Both the position numbers and the translations under genes were made by a program. This document shows, in pieces, positions 17,482-26,237 of a stretch of DNA of 64,000 bases. The stretch is from Candidatus Leptovillus gracilis. Its GTDB lineage: Bacteria > Chloroflexota > Anaerolineae > Promineifilales > Promineifilaceae. Numbering within the stretch: position 1 is the stretch's first letter; each line of letters opens with the position of its first letter. The DNA is taken from assembly GCA_016716065.1 (NCBI GenBank), contig JADJXA010000002.1:124001-188000 (forward strand), written 5' to 3'. The notes beneath the pieces are model-generated. The model saw only the letters and a list, made by a program, of their open reading frames with translations. It was not told where the DNA came from and made no database searches.

Positions 17482-18801
17482 CTAACCTCGTCGCCAGACG
17501 AACAATGCCGCCAGAAAGCGGAATGCGCCAGAGACAAACAGCGTCGTTACCAGCCCAATTCGCGCGGCCAGCAGCGGGCCGCCCAGCGAGCCTAACAGCA
17601 CGGCCGCGTTCAGCGCCAGGTTATACCAGGCCAGGTAAGCGGGGCGACGGTCTTCGGGAATACGTTCCAGCAGGTAATTGGCCTGCGAACCAGACACCAA
17701 TCCCCAGGTAATGCCGCCAACGGCCGAAACAATAAGGAAGAGAGTCAGGTCGCGGGTGACGGCCGTTAACACCGGATACATACTCATCCCCAACACGCCA
17801 ATCACCAACATCGCCCGGTTGCTCAGTCGCCGCGCTAACCGGCTGAGCTGCATCGAAGTGAGCAGCACGGTCCCGTAAAAAACGGCGTTCCCCAACCCGA
17901 TGTCCTGGTCGGAAAGGTTCAGGTGGTTCACCCAGAACAGCGGCAGCAGCGAGATGGGCAGGTACTGCGCCAGGTGAAAGAAGAACATCGCCAACAACAC
18001 CAGGCGAAAGGCCTGGTCTACGCTGCGCAGTTGCAGCCCTTTGTCGGGGTGACGGTTCAGTAAAAAGCGCCAATCGCCAACGGCCGTGCGCATTCCTCCC
18101 AACCAGACCCGCACTGCGCCAGGCCGGGCCAGGTCGCCGACACTTTCGCCATGTCGGGGAGTGTAGGTGGCTTCATGTAACGGCCGTACATACCACAAAT
18201 GCACGCTGCTCATGGCTGCCCCCAACGCGCCAATGGCAAACACCACCTGATAGCCAATTGGAAAAGGCAGCACTTGCAGCAGCCAACCACACAGCAGTGA
18301 CACAGCAATAAAGGTCACCGCCAGCAGCGCGTTGCGAATGCCGGTAACGTGGCTGCGCCACTCCACGGGCACAGCCGCGGCGAACAGGGCGTTAAAACCA
18401 ACCGACAGCGCTGTGCCGGGAATGCTCATCAAAAAGACCAGCACAATCAGGGCTGTAACCTGTGCCTGGGGCAGCAAAAAGAAGGGTAAAAACACCCACA
18501 CCGCGTAAAACAGGCGATACCCCACCGAGGTCCAAAACACCTTGCGGCTGATGGCTCCCCCTTTTTGCAGCCAACTGCCCATCGGCAGCGTCACCATCAG
18601 GCTGACGACGGCCGGCGCGGCGCTGAGCAAGCCAATCTGCCAGCCGGTCGCGCCGAGGCGTGTGGCGTACACCGCCATAAAAGAGATGGCGCTGGCGTTT
18701 AGCACGCCAAACCAGGCGATGTCCATGTATAGATGAAAAAAGTTACGGCGATGTTCGGCCGGAATCACGGCCGTTCGTCGGGTGAATGTTGTTGTTGCCA
18801 T
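17482..18801 (-). CDS. Major facilitator superfamily transporter
   Basis: 439 residues with about 12 hydrophobic helices in two halves, split by a cytoplasmic loop around residue 215-265 (YVRPLHEATYTPRHGESVGD). The first half shows an MFS-like start (MDIAWFGVLNASAISFMAVY, ATRLGATGWQIGLLSAAPAV). The substrate cannot be inferred; the group resembles drug or sugar exporters. It is not in an operon with the glycosyltransferases, which lie 200-odd bases upstream. Confidence 0.85.
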   Translation of the reverse strand: MATTTFTRRTAVIPAEHRRNFFHLYMDIAWFGVLNASAISFMAVYATRLGATGWQIGLLSAAPAVVSLMVTLPMGSWLQKGGAISRKVFWTSVGYRLFYAVWVFLPFFLLPQAQVTALIVLVFLMSIPGTALSVGFNALFAAAVPVEWRSHVTGIRNALLAVTFIAVSLLCGWLLQVLPFPIGYQVVFAIGALGAAMSSVHLWYVRPLHEATYTPRHGESVGDLARPGAVRVWLGGMRTAVGDWRFLLNRHPDKGLQLRSVDQAFRLVLLAMFFFHLAQYLPISLLPLFWVNHLNLSDQDIGLGNAVFYGTVLLTSMQLSRLARRLSNRAMLVIGVLGMSMYPVLTAVTRDLTLFLIVSAVGGITWGLVSGSQANYLLERIPEDRRPAYLAWYNLALNAAVLLGSLGGPLLAARIGLVTTLFVSGAFRFLAALFVWRRG

Positions 18802-18973
18802 GCGAAACCCTCACATCAAAGTGTTTGTTTATACAAAATCCCCTATTATCCCCGCGTTCCGACGATTGGCGAAGGAAATCAAGCGACTTAAGTCCTACTG
18901 CTGCTATGCGATTGGCAGATGTTTGAGGGGGTAGCTGCGGCTGGCAGCCCAGACACGTTTTCGATAATTCGTT

Positions 18974-19009
18974 TAGATTGGACCAACCTTCTGAGATCTG
19001 TCCAATCTT
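18974..19009. repeat. Imperfect AGATTGGACC palindrome
   Basis: AGATTGGACCAACCTTC and GAGATCTGTCCAATCTT are imperfect reverse complements in the gap upstream of the MFS gene. The outer AGATTGG/CCAATCT ends match the better-preserved copies at 53513, 53746 and 57259. Confidence 0.4.
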
Positions 19010-19045
19010 CCGTATGTTATTTAATTTTCATTCCTTCATGGGCTG

Positions 19046-19282
19046 TCAGGCCAGGTGAATGGGGGGTGTACGGCCGTTTCCCAATTCCCACGTCAGCCTA
19101 TCTGCCCGCAAGACAAGTTCACGCACCGGGCCATTGGGCATCATGATTAAGATGTGGCGGCCTGTGGCGTCCGCCCATTGGCGGCCTTGTTCCACCGCCT
19201 GCCAGTGGCCGTCTAGCTCAATGCGCCGCACCTGGATACGGCCGTCGGCGGCAAAAGTACAATCAACGCCAATTGAACTCAT
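19046..19282 (-). CDS. Small conserved-looking hypothetical protein
   Basis: 78 residues, predicted beta-rich (CTFAADGRIQVRRIELDGHW), no signal peptide or metal motif. Although short, it is supported by an ideal GGAGGAACC site before ATG 19282 and by lying 10 bases downstream of the glycosyltransferase stop in the same direction, as the last gene of that operon. Function unknown. Confidence 0.65.
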   Translation of the reverse strand: MSSIGVDCTFAADGRIQVRRIELDGHWQAVEQGRQWADATGRHILIMMPNGPVRELVLRADRLTWELGNGRTPPIHLA

Positions 19283-19292
19283 GGTTCCTCCG

Positions 19293-20054
19293 TCAGTCCT
19301 TCACCTCGTCATCCCCTTCGCCCCACAGCGCCGCCAGCTTGCGGTACTTCACCCATTCATAGTAAGCCATGTACAGGCTGAGGCGCAACCCATGACGGCC
19401 GTCGCCATACCCTCTCAGGCTGACAAAACGCCACCAGAACTGCCGCCACGGTTGCAGCACGTAATTGTGTGGTTTGGGGCGCACGCCGTGTTGCCGCAAG
19501 ATAGAGGCGTCGTAATCGGTATAAGCGCGCTGTTTGGCGCGAAAATGGGCCACGTCGCGGTAGTTATAATGGATGAGTGGGTTCTGCAGGTGGCCGATGG
19601 CCCCGTCCACCAGCGCCAGTTCATGCACGGGGCGTTCGTAATGGACACGGCCGTGCTGGAACAGGCGCAGTTGGTAATCCGGGAACCAGCCCGCGCCCAA
19701 CGTCAATTTGCCAAAGAGATAATTGTGGCGCGGCACATACCAACCCATTTCTGGCCGCTGCGCCACCACCTGGCGGATTTCGGCCGCCAGTTCTGGCGTG
19801 CCACGTTCGTCGGCGTCTACAAAAAAAACCCAGTCGGTCTGCAGATGGGCCAGGGCGGCATTGCGCTGCTGGGCGTAATTTTCAAAGCTGTTTTGCGCTG
19901 TTTCGGCGCCGCCCGCCCGCGCCAGCGCCAGGGTATCATCCTGGCTGAAGGAGTCGAAGACCAGCACCCGGTCGGCCCAGGCCAGGCTGGCGATGCAGGC
20001 CTGTATGTGGGCTGCTTCGTTATAGGTAAGGATAACGGCCGTTATTTCGATCAT
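19293..20054 (-). CDS. Family 2 glycosyltransferase (WaaE/KdtX-like)
   Basis: 253 residues of a GT-A fold enzyme. The N-terminus ITAVILTYNEAAHIQACIAS, the nucleotide aspartate in RVLVFDSFSQDDT, and the metal DxD-like FFVDADERGTPEL are those of GT2 enzymes that add sugars to lipid carriers or LPS cores. I prefer ATG 20054 (MIEITAV); an in-frame start at 20156 would add a low-complexity tail overlapping the upstream gene by 74 bases. It is in an operon with a second GT2 gene. Confidence 0.87.
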   Translation of the reverse strand: MIEITAVILTYNEAAHIQACIASLAWADRVLVFDSFSQDDTLALARAGGAETAQNSFENYAQQRNAALAHLQTDWVFFVDADERGTPELAAEIRQVVAQRPEMGWYVPRHNYLFGKLTLGAGWFPDYQLRLFQHGRVHYERPVHELALVDGAIGHLQNPLIHYNYRDVAHFRAKQRAYTDYDASILRQHGVRPKPHNYVLQPWRQFWWRFVSLRGYGDGRHGLRLSLYMAYYEWVKYRKLAALWGEGDDEVKD

Positions 20055-20082
20055 GGGAACATCTGGCAAAGAGGCTGGGGAT

Positions 20083-21033
20083 TTAGCCGCCGTCGGGCTG
20101 GCTGACGGCCGTGCGTGGGGCGGCGTCTTGAGTCCAGGCGTTGATGATTTCTTCATAAGCGCGTAACAAATCGGGGTCGTTGGTTTTGGCGGCTTTGCGG
20201 CGCATGGCTATCTGCACCAATTTTGTCGCCAAGACCTGCCGCACACGGCCGTGATGTCTGCGGTACAACTGCGCCCGGCTGGTCCATAGATTAATGACCG
20301 ACTGGGTGGGCGCCTGTTTGGTGCTTTCGCCGCCATAATGGACGATTTCGGCGGCGGGCACGGCGTAAATATCCCAACCACCTTCACGAATGCGCCAGCT
20401 CCAATCAATTTCCTCACAATACATGTGGTAGCTTTCGTCGAAGCCGCCGGTGGCGCTGGCAACGCTGGCCCGCACCAGCATCGAAGCGCCCAGCGGATGG
20501 TCTATGGCAAAGGGTTTGTGGTCGGGGCGGAAGAGTTGGCGGCTGTAACGGCCGTTTAACCGGCTGTCGTACAATCGCGGCGGCATCACAAACAGGTCGA
20601 AGATGAGTTGAGTGATGCCGGGGAAGTAAAAGGCGCTGTGCTGGAAACGGCCGTCGCGATAGACCAGCCGCGCCCCCGCCATGCCGGCGTTCGGCCGTTC
20701 ATCCAGGCATTCAACCAGATGCTTCAGCGCGCCCGGCCGCAGTGTTGTGTCTGGATTCAGCAAAAAGTAATAACGCGGCTCCAATTTGGCGGCAGCGGCT
20801 ATCCCCTGGTTATTGGCCGCGCCAAAACCGGGATTATGACTGTTGGCAATGAGATGCACATGCGGGAAAAGACTGCGCAGCAGTTCCACCGTACCGTCGG
20901 TGGAATCGTTGTCCACCACCCAGATTTGCGCCCGTAACCGGGTGCGCAAAATCTCCTTATGCACAGAGCGTAAGCAGTCCGCCAGGTAATCGCGCACATT
21001 CCAGCTAACGATGATAACCGCTACATCTAACAT
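20083..21033 (-). CDS. Family 2 glycosyltransferase (rhamnosyltransferase-like)
   Basis: 316 residues. The GT2 elements are VAVIIVSWNVRDYLADCLRS, WVVDNDSTDGT, NPGFGAANNQG, and the DxD equivalent in YFLLNPDTTLRPGAL. The acceptor/catalytic region is YHMYCEEIDWSWRIREGGWD. The pattern is that of WbbL/RfbN-like rhamnosyl or related transferases of cell-surface polysaccharide synthesis. It is followed by the second GT2 gene and preceded, 3 bases upstream, by the PhnD-like lipoprotein gene. Confidence 0.88.
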   Translation of the reverse strand: MLDVAVIIVSWNVRDYLADCLRSVHKEILRTRLRAQIWVVDNDSTDGTVELLRSLFPHVHLIANSHNPGFGAANNQGIAAAAKLEPRYYFLLNPDTTLRPGALKHLVECLDERPNAGMAGARLVYRDGRFQHSAFYFPGITQLIFDLFVMPPRLYDSRLNGRYSRQLFRPDHKPFAIDHPLGASMLVRASVASATGGFDESYHMYCEEIDWSWRIREGGWDIYAVPAAEIVHYGGESTKQAPTQSVINLWTSRAQLYRRHHGRVRQVLATKLVQIAMRRKAAKTNDPDLLRAYEEIINAWTQDAAPRTAVSQPDGG

Positions 21034-21036
21034 GGT

Positions 21037-22227
21037 TTATTCTTCGGTCAGCGCTCCGGCGGCGAGAATGTCGCGTAGCGGAGCATAGAGCGCGTCTGTG
21101 GCCGGCTCCAGGCCGCGCCAATCGTAAAAATCGCTGGCGCACACCGATGTGGCGCACGCCTCGGACAGGGCAAACGTTTGTAATTCAGCGACCACCTGCC
21201 GTGCCAGCGCCAGTGGGAAATCGCGGCCAAAGGCCACCGTTTCGTTGGGAATTTGTGGGCTGAGGGCGACGATGCGCGTTTGGGTGTAAATTTCCGGCTG
21301 GATGTCGAAAATACCGGCGCGGGCGTCGCGCAGACGATAGCCGCCAAATTCCGGCTCGCCAATGACCAACACATAGCCAATGGGGCTGCGCTCTGGGGCG
21401 ATGCCCAACTGCCGCCATATTTCAGGGCTGTCTACGCCATACTGCCACAGCCGATCTTCATAAGGCATGATGGGCGGCGTGTAGGAGCCGACGGCAAAAT
21501 CCACATCGCCGTTAAACACGGCCAGCATGGCGCTGTTGTCACCAGGCAGTTCGATGATTTCGGCGGCGGCCACGCTGGCGCTGCGCAGCATGGTTTCGAT
21601 GGCTTTGGCGTTGGGGATGCTGGCTGCGTCGGGCACTGCGCCCCGTTTGCCGGCCAGGTCGGCCAGGGTAAGAATGCCGCTGTCGCGCCGGGTGACGATC
21701 ATGCCCGCCTGCCAGCTCAGGCCGTCGGCGTGGACGGCGACGCTGCCGGGCTGCGCAGCGCATTGGGCGCTGGCCTGGGCCATCCCCAACGGCGACAACA
21801 CGCCGATGGTGTCGGCCGGGGCGGCGCACATCAGGTCTATGAGGGCCGCTTCGCTGTCGGCAACGCCGACAACAAACTGCTGCCCGGTGGCCTGGGCCAG
21901 GGCGTCGGCCAAACCTTGCCCGCGCGTCATGATGACGGCCGCGCTGCTGATGGGCGAGAATAAAATTTGCACCGGTCGTTCGCTTGTACCGAGGGGGGCT
22001 TTGGTGATTTCGACGGGGATTTCTTGCACAAGTTCGGTGACGATTTCGGTCGTGATCAGGCGGGTAACTTCGATTTGGACGGGAGCGGGGGTGGCGACGG
22101 CCGTTGGGCCACTGCTTGCCGGGTTGTTTTCTACCAGGCGCGTTACCTCAACTTCCAACACCTGTGGCTGGCACGCAGACAACAAAATAAGCAGCCCCCA
22201 GGCCACAATTAGCCAAACCTTTGCCAT
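21037..22227 (-). CDS. PhnD/SsuA-type periplasmic-binding lipoprotein
   Basis: 396 residues. The signal peptide ends in the lipobox LLSAC (cysteine about 19), so it should be lipid-anchored outside. A linker with EVTRLVE and EVTRLIT repeats follows, a style common in Anaerolineae lipoproteins. The rest is a two-lobed binding domain (PVQILFSPISSAAVIMTRGQ, DLAGKRGAVPDAASIPNAKA) of the phosphonate/alkanesulfonate type. No permease or ATPase lies nearby, so its transport partners are unknown or absent. Confidence 0.8.
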   Translation of the reverse strand: MAKVWLIVAWGLLILLSACQPQVLEVEVTRLVENNPASSGPTAVATPAPVQIEVTRLITTEIVTELVQEIPVEITKAPLGTSERPVQILFSPISSAAVIMTRGQGLADALAQATGQQFVVGVADSEAALIDLMCAAPADTIGVLSPLGMAQASAQCAAQPGSVAVHADGLSWQAGMIVTRRDSGILTLADLAGKRGAVPDAASIPNAKAIETMLRSASVAAAEIIELPGDNSAMLAVFNGDVDFAVGSYTPPIMPYEDRLWQYGVDSPEIWRQLGIAPERSPIGYVLVIGEPEFGGYRLRDARAGIFDIQPEIYTQTRIVALSPQIPNETVAFGRDFPLALARQVVAELQTFALSEACATSVCASDFYDWRGLEPATDALYAPLRDILAAGALTEE

Positions 22228-22399
22228 GAACCTGTTTTCCCAATCCTCTCAAGTGCGGGTCAGCGCTACATGATCGCGTGAACGTTGTTAGTTTACCGTG
22301 ACGGCCGTTCCCCTGCCACCGATGCTAACCTGCTGCTTAGATCGAGAAAAGCAGTCGCTGGTTCAGACCGCGCCGGGTGGTTTGGCTAGTACTCGCAAG

Positions 22400-22476
22400 C
22401 GGTAATCGGTTATCGGTAGGGTGCTATCTCTGGAAAATGTCATCGGATAACGGGATACGGACTTCGGTCTACGGCT
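22400..22476. repeat. Tandem-word intergenic hairpin (CGGTAATCGG words)
   Basis: GCGGTAATCGGTTATCGGTA on the left and CATCGGATAACGGGATACGG on the right form an imperfect fold in the gap between two minus-strand genes. The 3' part, GGGATACGGACTTCGGTCTACGGCTGCTG, closely matches the right arm at 17456-17484, so the two are related copies rather than chance similarity. Confidence 0.5.
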
Positions 22477-23809
22477 GCTGCGGTTTCATGGGGATTTCGC
22501 GGGGTTCGCAGATAGGCATATTGGCGGCGTCGGGGATGTCTACCAAAATGGCTTGCGGGTTTACGCGGTTGTTGAATTGGGTGATGGCGACATCTTCGTG
22601 GATGAGGCCGGCCCACACGGGCTGCGGGTTGCGGTTGCCAAACACATCCACCACGCGGATGCCACCGGTGACGATGGCCCGCGCGCCGGGCATGAGGTAG
22701 GTATAATCGCCGATTTGCTGCAAATCGGCCGGCCCGCCGACGGCCCAGCGGAAGGGGTAGTTGCTCAGTTCGTTCTCGAAGCCGATGGCCGCGCGCCAGG
22801 CGCCGGATTCGGTGTGCCAACCCAGGGTGTTGTAGTTCCAATCGGAGTCGTAGACGGTTCCTGGTTCGGGACCGGTGGTACGGATGGGGGTTGTGCCGTA
22901 GTTTTCGATGGTCATGGTGAAGTAGAGGGTATCGCAGATGGCAACGGCCGTTGCGCTAAAACTCAGCGTATTCCCAGTCGGCGGGGCAAAGATGTCGGCG
23001 CGGGGCACGCCGCCGTAGGCGATGCTTAGTTCGTTCTCCACCCGAATCTTCTGCCCTTCGGCGTCTTCGGCGATGGCGATGATGGGGTAGGTTCCATCGG
23101 CCGGCGGCGTTTCGCTGTTGTCCACGCCGCCTTCGTAATCATAGATGTGGCGGCCGGGCATTCCGGCGGGGATGGCGCGTTCTAGTTCGGCGATGGGCAG
23201 TTCACGGCCGTCTGGCAGCTGCAAGAAGACGCGCACGGTGGCCTCTTTGGTCTGGTAAAACTGCACCTGGATGCGATCGTCTATGCCATCACGGTTGGGG
23301 GTGAAGGTGGCGCGGTCCAGCGAGAAGTCGCGCAGTTCGGGCAGGGTGGCGTCGGCGTCGGCGATGGTGAGCTGGCCCTGTTGGGTTTCGGTACGGCCGT
23401 TCTCATCGGTAGCTTCAACCGTCCAGGTGTAGGTTCCGTTTTGCAGCAGGCGGGCCAGGACCTGGCCGGTAATTGTCTCGCCCGGCAGTGTGTAGCCATC
23501 TACCACGCCGCTGAACAGGACCTCATAATCGCCCGCGCCCCGAATTTTATCCTGACGAAAATAAAATCGGTCGCCGCTGGCATTTTCCAGATAAATGGAC
23601 ACGGCCGCATTGCCGGCCAATTGATAGCGGATGCGGGTAGCGTCGGTATCGCCGTCGGCGTTGGGAGTGATGGTGTCGTGCTGCACAGACACGTTGCGCA
23701 GCAGGCTGCTGTCGCCATTGAGCAGCCGCCAGCCGATGGCCACGGCGGCCAAAACGATGAGCAGGGCAACGAGGCCCACAATAACCGGTGTGTTTTTCTT
23801 CTGTTGCAT
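22469..23809 (-). CDS. Membrane-anchored FlgD/Ig-like repeat protein, uncharacterised
   Basis: 446 residues. An N-terminal helix (VIVGLVALLIVLAAVAIGW) anchors a long extracytoplasmic region. Two beta-sandwich repeats can be seen, each beginning with a phrase like ITPNADGDTDATRIRYQL and FTPNRDGIDDRIQVQFY and ending with a GTYTWTVEA or GTYPIIAIAE strand. This resembles FlgD-type Ig or gliding-motility C-terminal domains, which often bind calcium through the DGxxD loop. The C-terminal third is a further beta domain. ATG 23809 (MQQKKNT) was chosen because earlier in-frame codons run antisense through the DUF1801 gene. Confidence 0.65.
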   Translation of the reverse strand: MQQKKNTPVIVGLVALLIVLAAVAIGWRLLNGDSSLLRNVSVQHDTITPNADGDTDATRIRYQLAGNAAVSIYLENASGDRFYFRQDKIRGAGDYEVLFSGVVDGYTLPGETITGQVLARLLQNGTYTWTVEATDENGRTETQQGQLTIADADATLPELRDFSLDRATFTPNRDGIDDRIQVQFYQTKEATVRVFLQLPDGRELPIAELERAIPAGMPGRHIYDYEGGVDNSETPPADGTYPIIAIAEDAEGQKIRVENELSIAYGGVPRADIFAPPTGNTLSFSATAVAICDTLYFTMTIENYGTTPIRTTGPEPGTVYDSDWNYNTLGWHTESGAWRAAIGFENELSNYPFRWAVGGPADLQQIGDYTYLMPGARAIVTGGIRVVDVFGNRNPQPVWAGLIHEDVAITQFNNRVNPQAILVDIPDAANMPICEPREIPMKPQQP

Positions 23810-23932
23810 AGTGGCGCAAGTGTACCAAAGCCGCCAGCGCCGGGCGAGTGGCGAACTCCCGACGAAACGCCTATGGCTTTGTGGTATGATGTGCCAAGAA
23901 ATGAAAACAAAGTTAATTGAAGGAGTTTGATA

Positions 23933-24494
23933 ATGGTGAAAAGTAATGCGAACACCGTAGAAGCTAACGCCGGCCGGGAGCCAGCGGCCCCGGCGGGGGC
24001 CCGGGGCCCAGGCGCCGCCCCCGGCCCGCAAGGGGCGAAGGGCGCGGAGCCAAACCTAAAGGAGGCGCTACGCCACAGGGGCTTTGGCTGAACTGCCTGA
24101 AGGACAGCGCCAGGTGGTAACGGCCGTGCGCGACCTGATCCGCCGTAATTTGCCCGATGGCTATGCTGAGTCCATGAACTGGGGCATGATCAGCTACGAA
24201 ATTCCCTTGGCCGACTACCCCAAAACCTACAACAAACAGCCATTGACATACATCAGTCTGGCGGCGCAGAAAAACCACTACGCGCTGTACCTGATGGGTC
24301 TCTATCAAGACCAATTGCAAACCGAATGGCTGAAAGAAGCGTATGAACAGATGGGCAAGAAATTAGATATGGGCAAATCTTGCGTGCGGTTTCGCAAGTT
24401 GGAGGATTTGCCGCTGGATTTGATTGCCCAGGTGGTTGCCAGCATGCCCCCGGCCGATTTCATCGCCCAGTATGAAATGAGTCGTGGGCTGTAA
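23933..24494 (+). pseudogene. DUF1801-family protein gene interrupted by a GC-rich insertion
   Basis: ATG 23933 has a good AAGGAGTTTGATA site and begins MVKSNANTVEA, the expected DUF1801 N-terminus. The family sequence resumes at 24084 in another frame (LAELPEGQRQVVTAVRDLI ... YISLAAQKNHYALYLMG ... DMGKSCVRFRKLEDLPLDLI) and runs to 24494. About 118 bases of extremely GC-rich sequence separate the two, and the first frame stops inside it. The gene is therefore split by an insertion whose length is not a multiple of three. The downstream ORF (24084 TTG) might still be translated. Confidence 0.7.
23966..24083. mobile_element. GC-rich palindromic insertion (about 118 bp) in the DUF1801 gene
   Basis: The segment is mostly G and C (for example GGGGGCCCGGGGCCC and GGCGCCGCC), rich in self-complementary stretches, and utterly unlike the flanking coding DNA. 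It begins just after GTAGAAGCT and ends at GGGGCT before TTGGCTGAA, so a GCT triplet borders both ends. It could be a small non-autonomous element or REP-like unit. No second copy was seen in this window, so the class is unproven. Confidence 0.45.
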
Positions 24495-24540
24495 GTCGCA
24501 AATCGCCGGATGCCCGCACAAATCGGAGTTGTTAACAGAT

Positions 24541-24572
24541 TTGTAGGGCAACCCTTGTGGTTGCCCCTACAA
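24541..24572. terminator. Hairpin between convergent genes
   Basis: TTGTAGGGCAACC (24541-24553) pairs with GGTTGCCCCTACAA (24559-24572), with one bulged base and a 5-base loop. It lies between the DUF1801 remnant and the convergent ABC permease gene. There is no run of T, so it could be a repeat of the common GTAGGG-type family rather than an intrinsic terminator. Confidence 0.5.
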
Positions 24573-24600
24573 GTCTTGGGCAAATTTACAGAGCGTCCTT

Positions 24601-26067
24601 CTAATTTCCATATACTGCCAGCAGCACTTGGGGCGTGATGAAGGCTTCGACGTAGGCAGCCAGCAGCAGCAGGGGCAGTACCAGGCCAATAAAGATGCGC
24701 GCAAATTCGGCGGATGTCGCAATAAAGGCTTCGCTGAGGGTGCGGTTTGGCGGTGGGGCGATGACGGTGATGTGCCAGCGCAGGGCAGCGGCAGCGGCCA
24801 GCAAGATGGCCGGCAGTTCAACAATGGCGTGCGGTAGAATGGAGGCGGCCACGAACAGCAGGGCATTTTCACCGGCCAGGAAGATTTGCCCGGCGGCAAA
24901 ACCGACGATGACCCAGGGCAGTATAAAGACCAGGATGCCCAGGATGCCAAAGGTGAAGGTTCCCAATAGAGCCAGCAGCAGCAGCACGCGCACGTTCTGT
25001 ATAAAAATTGCCAGCGGCAGCCCTTTGGCGACAATTTGTAGTTGTTCCAGATTGGCGGCAATCCCGCCGCCGCTGATCTGACCTAACATGTCGGGCGGCA
25101 GGCGATAGGTGAAGGCCAGGGCGACGCCCATGCCCGCTGCGCCGAACAAAGCCAGAACCAGGGCGCCGATGGGGCGGGCTAACTGTGGAACAATGGCGAA
25201 GGTTTGCCGATACCAGAGGAAGGGGGTGGGGTAACGGCCGTTATTCAGCCGCCGTCCACTCAGCATCGCCCAAAACTCGCCGGCAATCCAGCCCAGGCGA
25301 AACTCGTCCAGGTCGCGGCCCATCAGCTCTTCACGGCGGAACAGGTGGAGACCCATGCGTACCAGGACAACGGCCGTAATCATCAGCGCCAATATCAGCC
25401 ACCATAAGCCCACATGGTTGCCCCAAAACAGCGACGCCGCTTCGGCCTGAATCAGCAGCGCCATCGGCACGATGATAAAGCTGGCTAACAAATTAGCCGC
25501 TCGCACACTGGTTGTCTGGCTGGAAATGACCACGGCCGCCGCCACCATAATCACGCCCTGCACGGTGGTCAGCATCACTGTCTGGCCCAACAACTGCGCC
25601 GATGGCGTCCACCCCAGGCTGAAGTACAGGCCCACCAGGTAGACGGTCATGCCCAGGTAGGCCGCCAGGAGCGGCGGAACCAGCACGGCGACCATTTTGC
25701 CCAGGTAAAGCTGCGTATCGGTCAGCGGCGTGGCCAGCAGCGGTTCCAGGCTTTTGCGCTCTTTTTCACCCACAAAGGTCTCCAGGGCGATGATCAACGA
25801 AAAGGACATTGGGAAAAACCCCACCACCAGCAGCAAAAACGGGATTAACTGGGTGGCGATGATTTCCGCCCCATAGTTGGAGACAAAAGACATCATGCGG
25901 CCGGCGGCAAAATTCATCAACGCCGGAAAAAATACCGTCAGCAGAATAATCGGCGTCATTATGCGCCAATCGCGGAAAGAGTCTTTGATTTCACGGCGGG
26001 CCACCACGGCGGCCATGCGCCAATCTTGTTGTTTCAGGGGAATTGTTTTGAGGGTTATCTGAGCCAT
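24601..26067 (-). CDS. ABC-2 transporter permease with C-terminal SpoIIM-like domain
   Basis: 488 residues with two parts. Residues about 1-280 are an ABC-2/NatB-like permease: cytoplasmic ARREIKDSFRDWRIM, TM1, and the hallmark EKERKSLEPLLATPLTDTQL. Residues about 300-488 resemble SpoIIM/DUF95 membrane domains (NVRVLLLLALLGTFTFGILG, GENALLFVAASILPHAIVEL). The N-terminal start at 26067 (MAQITLK) is preferred over an upstream in-frame ATG. It follows its ATPase gene (26238-27164) on the same strand, making an export or sodium-extrusion type pair. Confidence 0.8.
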   Translation of the reverse strand: MAQITLKTIPLKQQDWRMAAVVARREIKDSFRDWRIMTPIILLTVFFPALMNFAAGRMMSFVSNYGAEIIATQLIPFLLLVVGFFPMSFSLIIALETFVGEKERKSLEPLLATPLTDTQLYLGKMVAVLVPPLLAAYLGMTVYLVGLYFSLGWTPSAQLLGQTVMLTTVQGVIMVAAAVVISSQTTSVRAANLLASFIIVPMALLIQAEAASLFWGNHVGLWWLILALMITAVVLVRMGLHLFRREELMGRDLDEFRLGWIAGEFWAMLSGRRLNNGRYPTPFLWYRQTFAIVPQLARPIGALVLALFGAAGMGVALAFTYRLPPDMLGQISGGGIAANLEQLQIVAKGLPLAIFIQNVRVLLLLALLGTFTFGILGILVFILPWVIVGFAAGQIFLAGENALLFVAASILPHAIVELPAILLAAAAALRWHITVIAPPPNRTLSEAFIATSAEFARIFIGLVLPLLLLAAYVEAFITPQVLLAVYGN

Positions 26068-26180
26068 AGAAACCTTGGGGGTGCTGCCAGTTAGGTAATG
26101 GGAGGACCCCGGACCCTGCGCTCCCAGGGTTTTCATTCGTGGTGGTGGGTAACCCACTCATGAAGTCTCTCTTGAAAATA

Positions 26181-26212
26181 GAGCTGTCAAATCTTTAAGA
26201 TTTGACAACTCT
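26181..26212. repeat. Palindrome of the AGATT(T/G)G class inside an ABC operon
   Basis: GAGCTGTCAAATCTT and AAGATTTGACAACTC pair with one mismatch and almost no loop. It lies between the ATPase and permease genes. The AATCTT/AAGATT centre matches the palindrome at 53513-53545, although the outer bases differ. Confidence 0.45.
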
Positions 26213-26237
26213 AAACCCATGATGTCTCTTGTCACTA

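Noticed and set aside
20055..20156. N-terminal extension of the GT2 enzyme
   Set aside because: It overlaps the upstream gene, is Pro/Ala/Ser low-complexity, and the GT2 fold begins right after the internal ATG at 20054.
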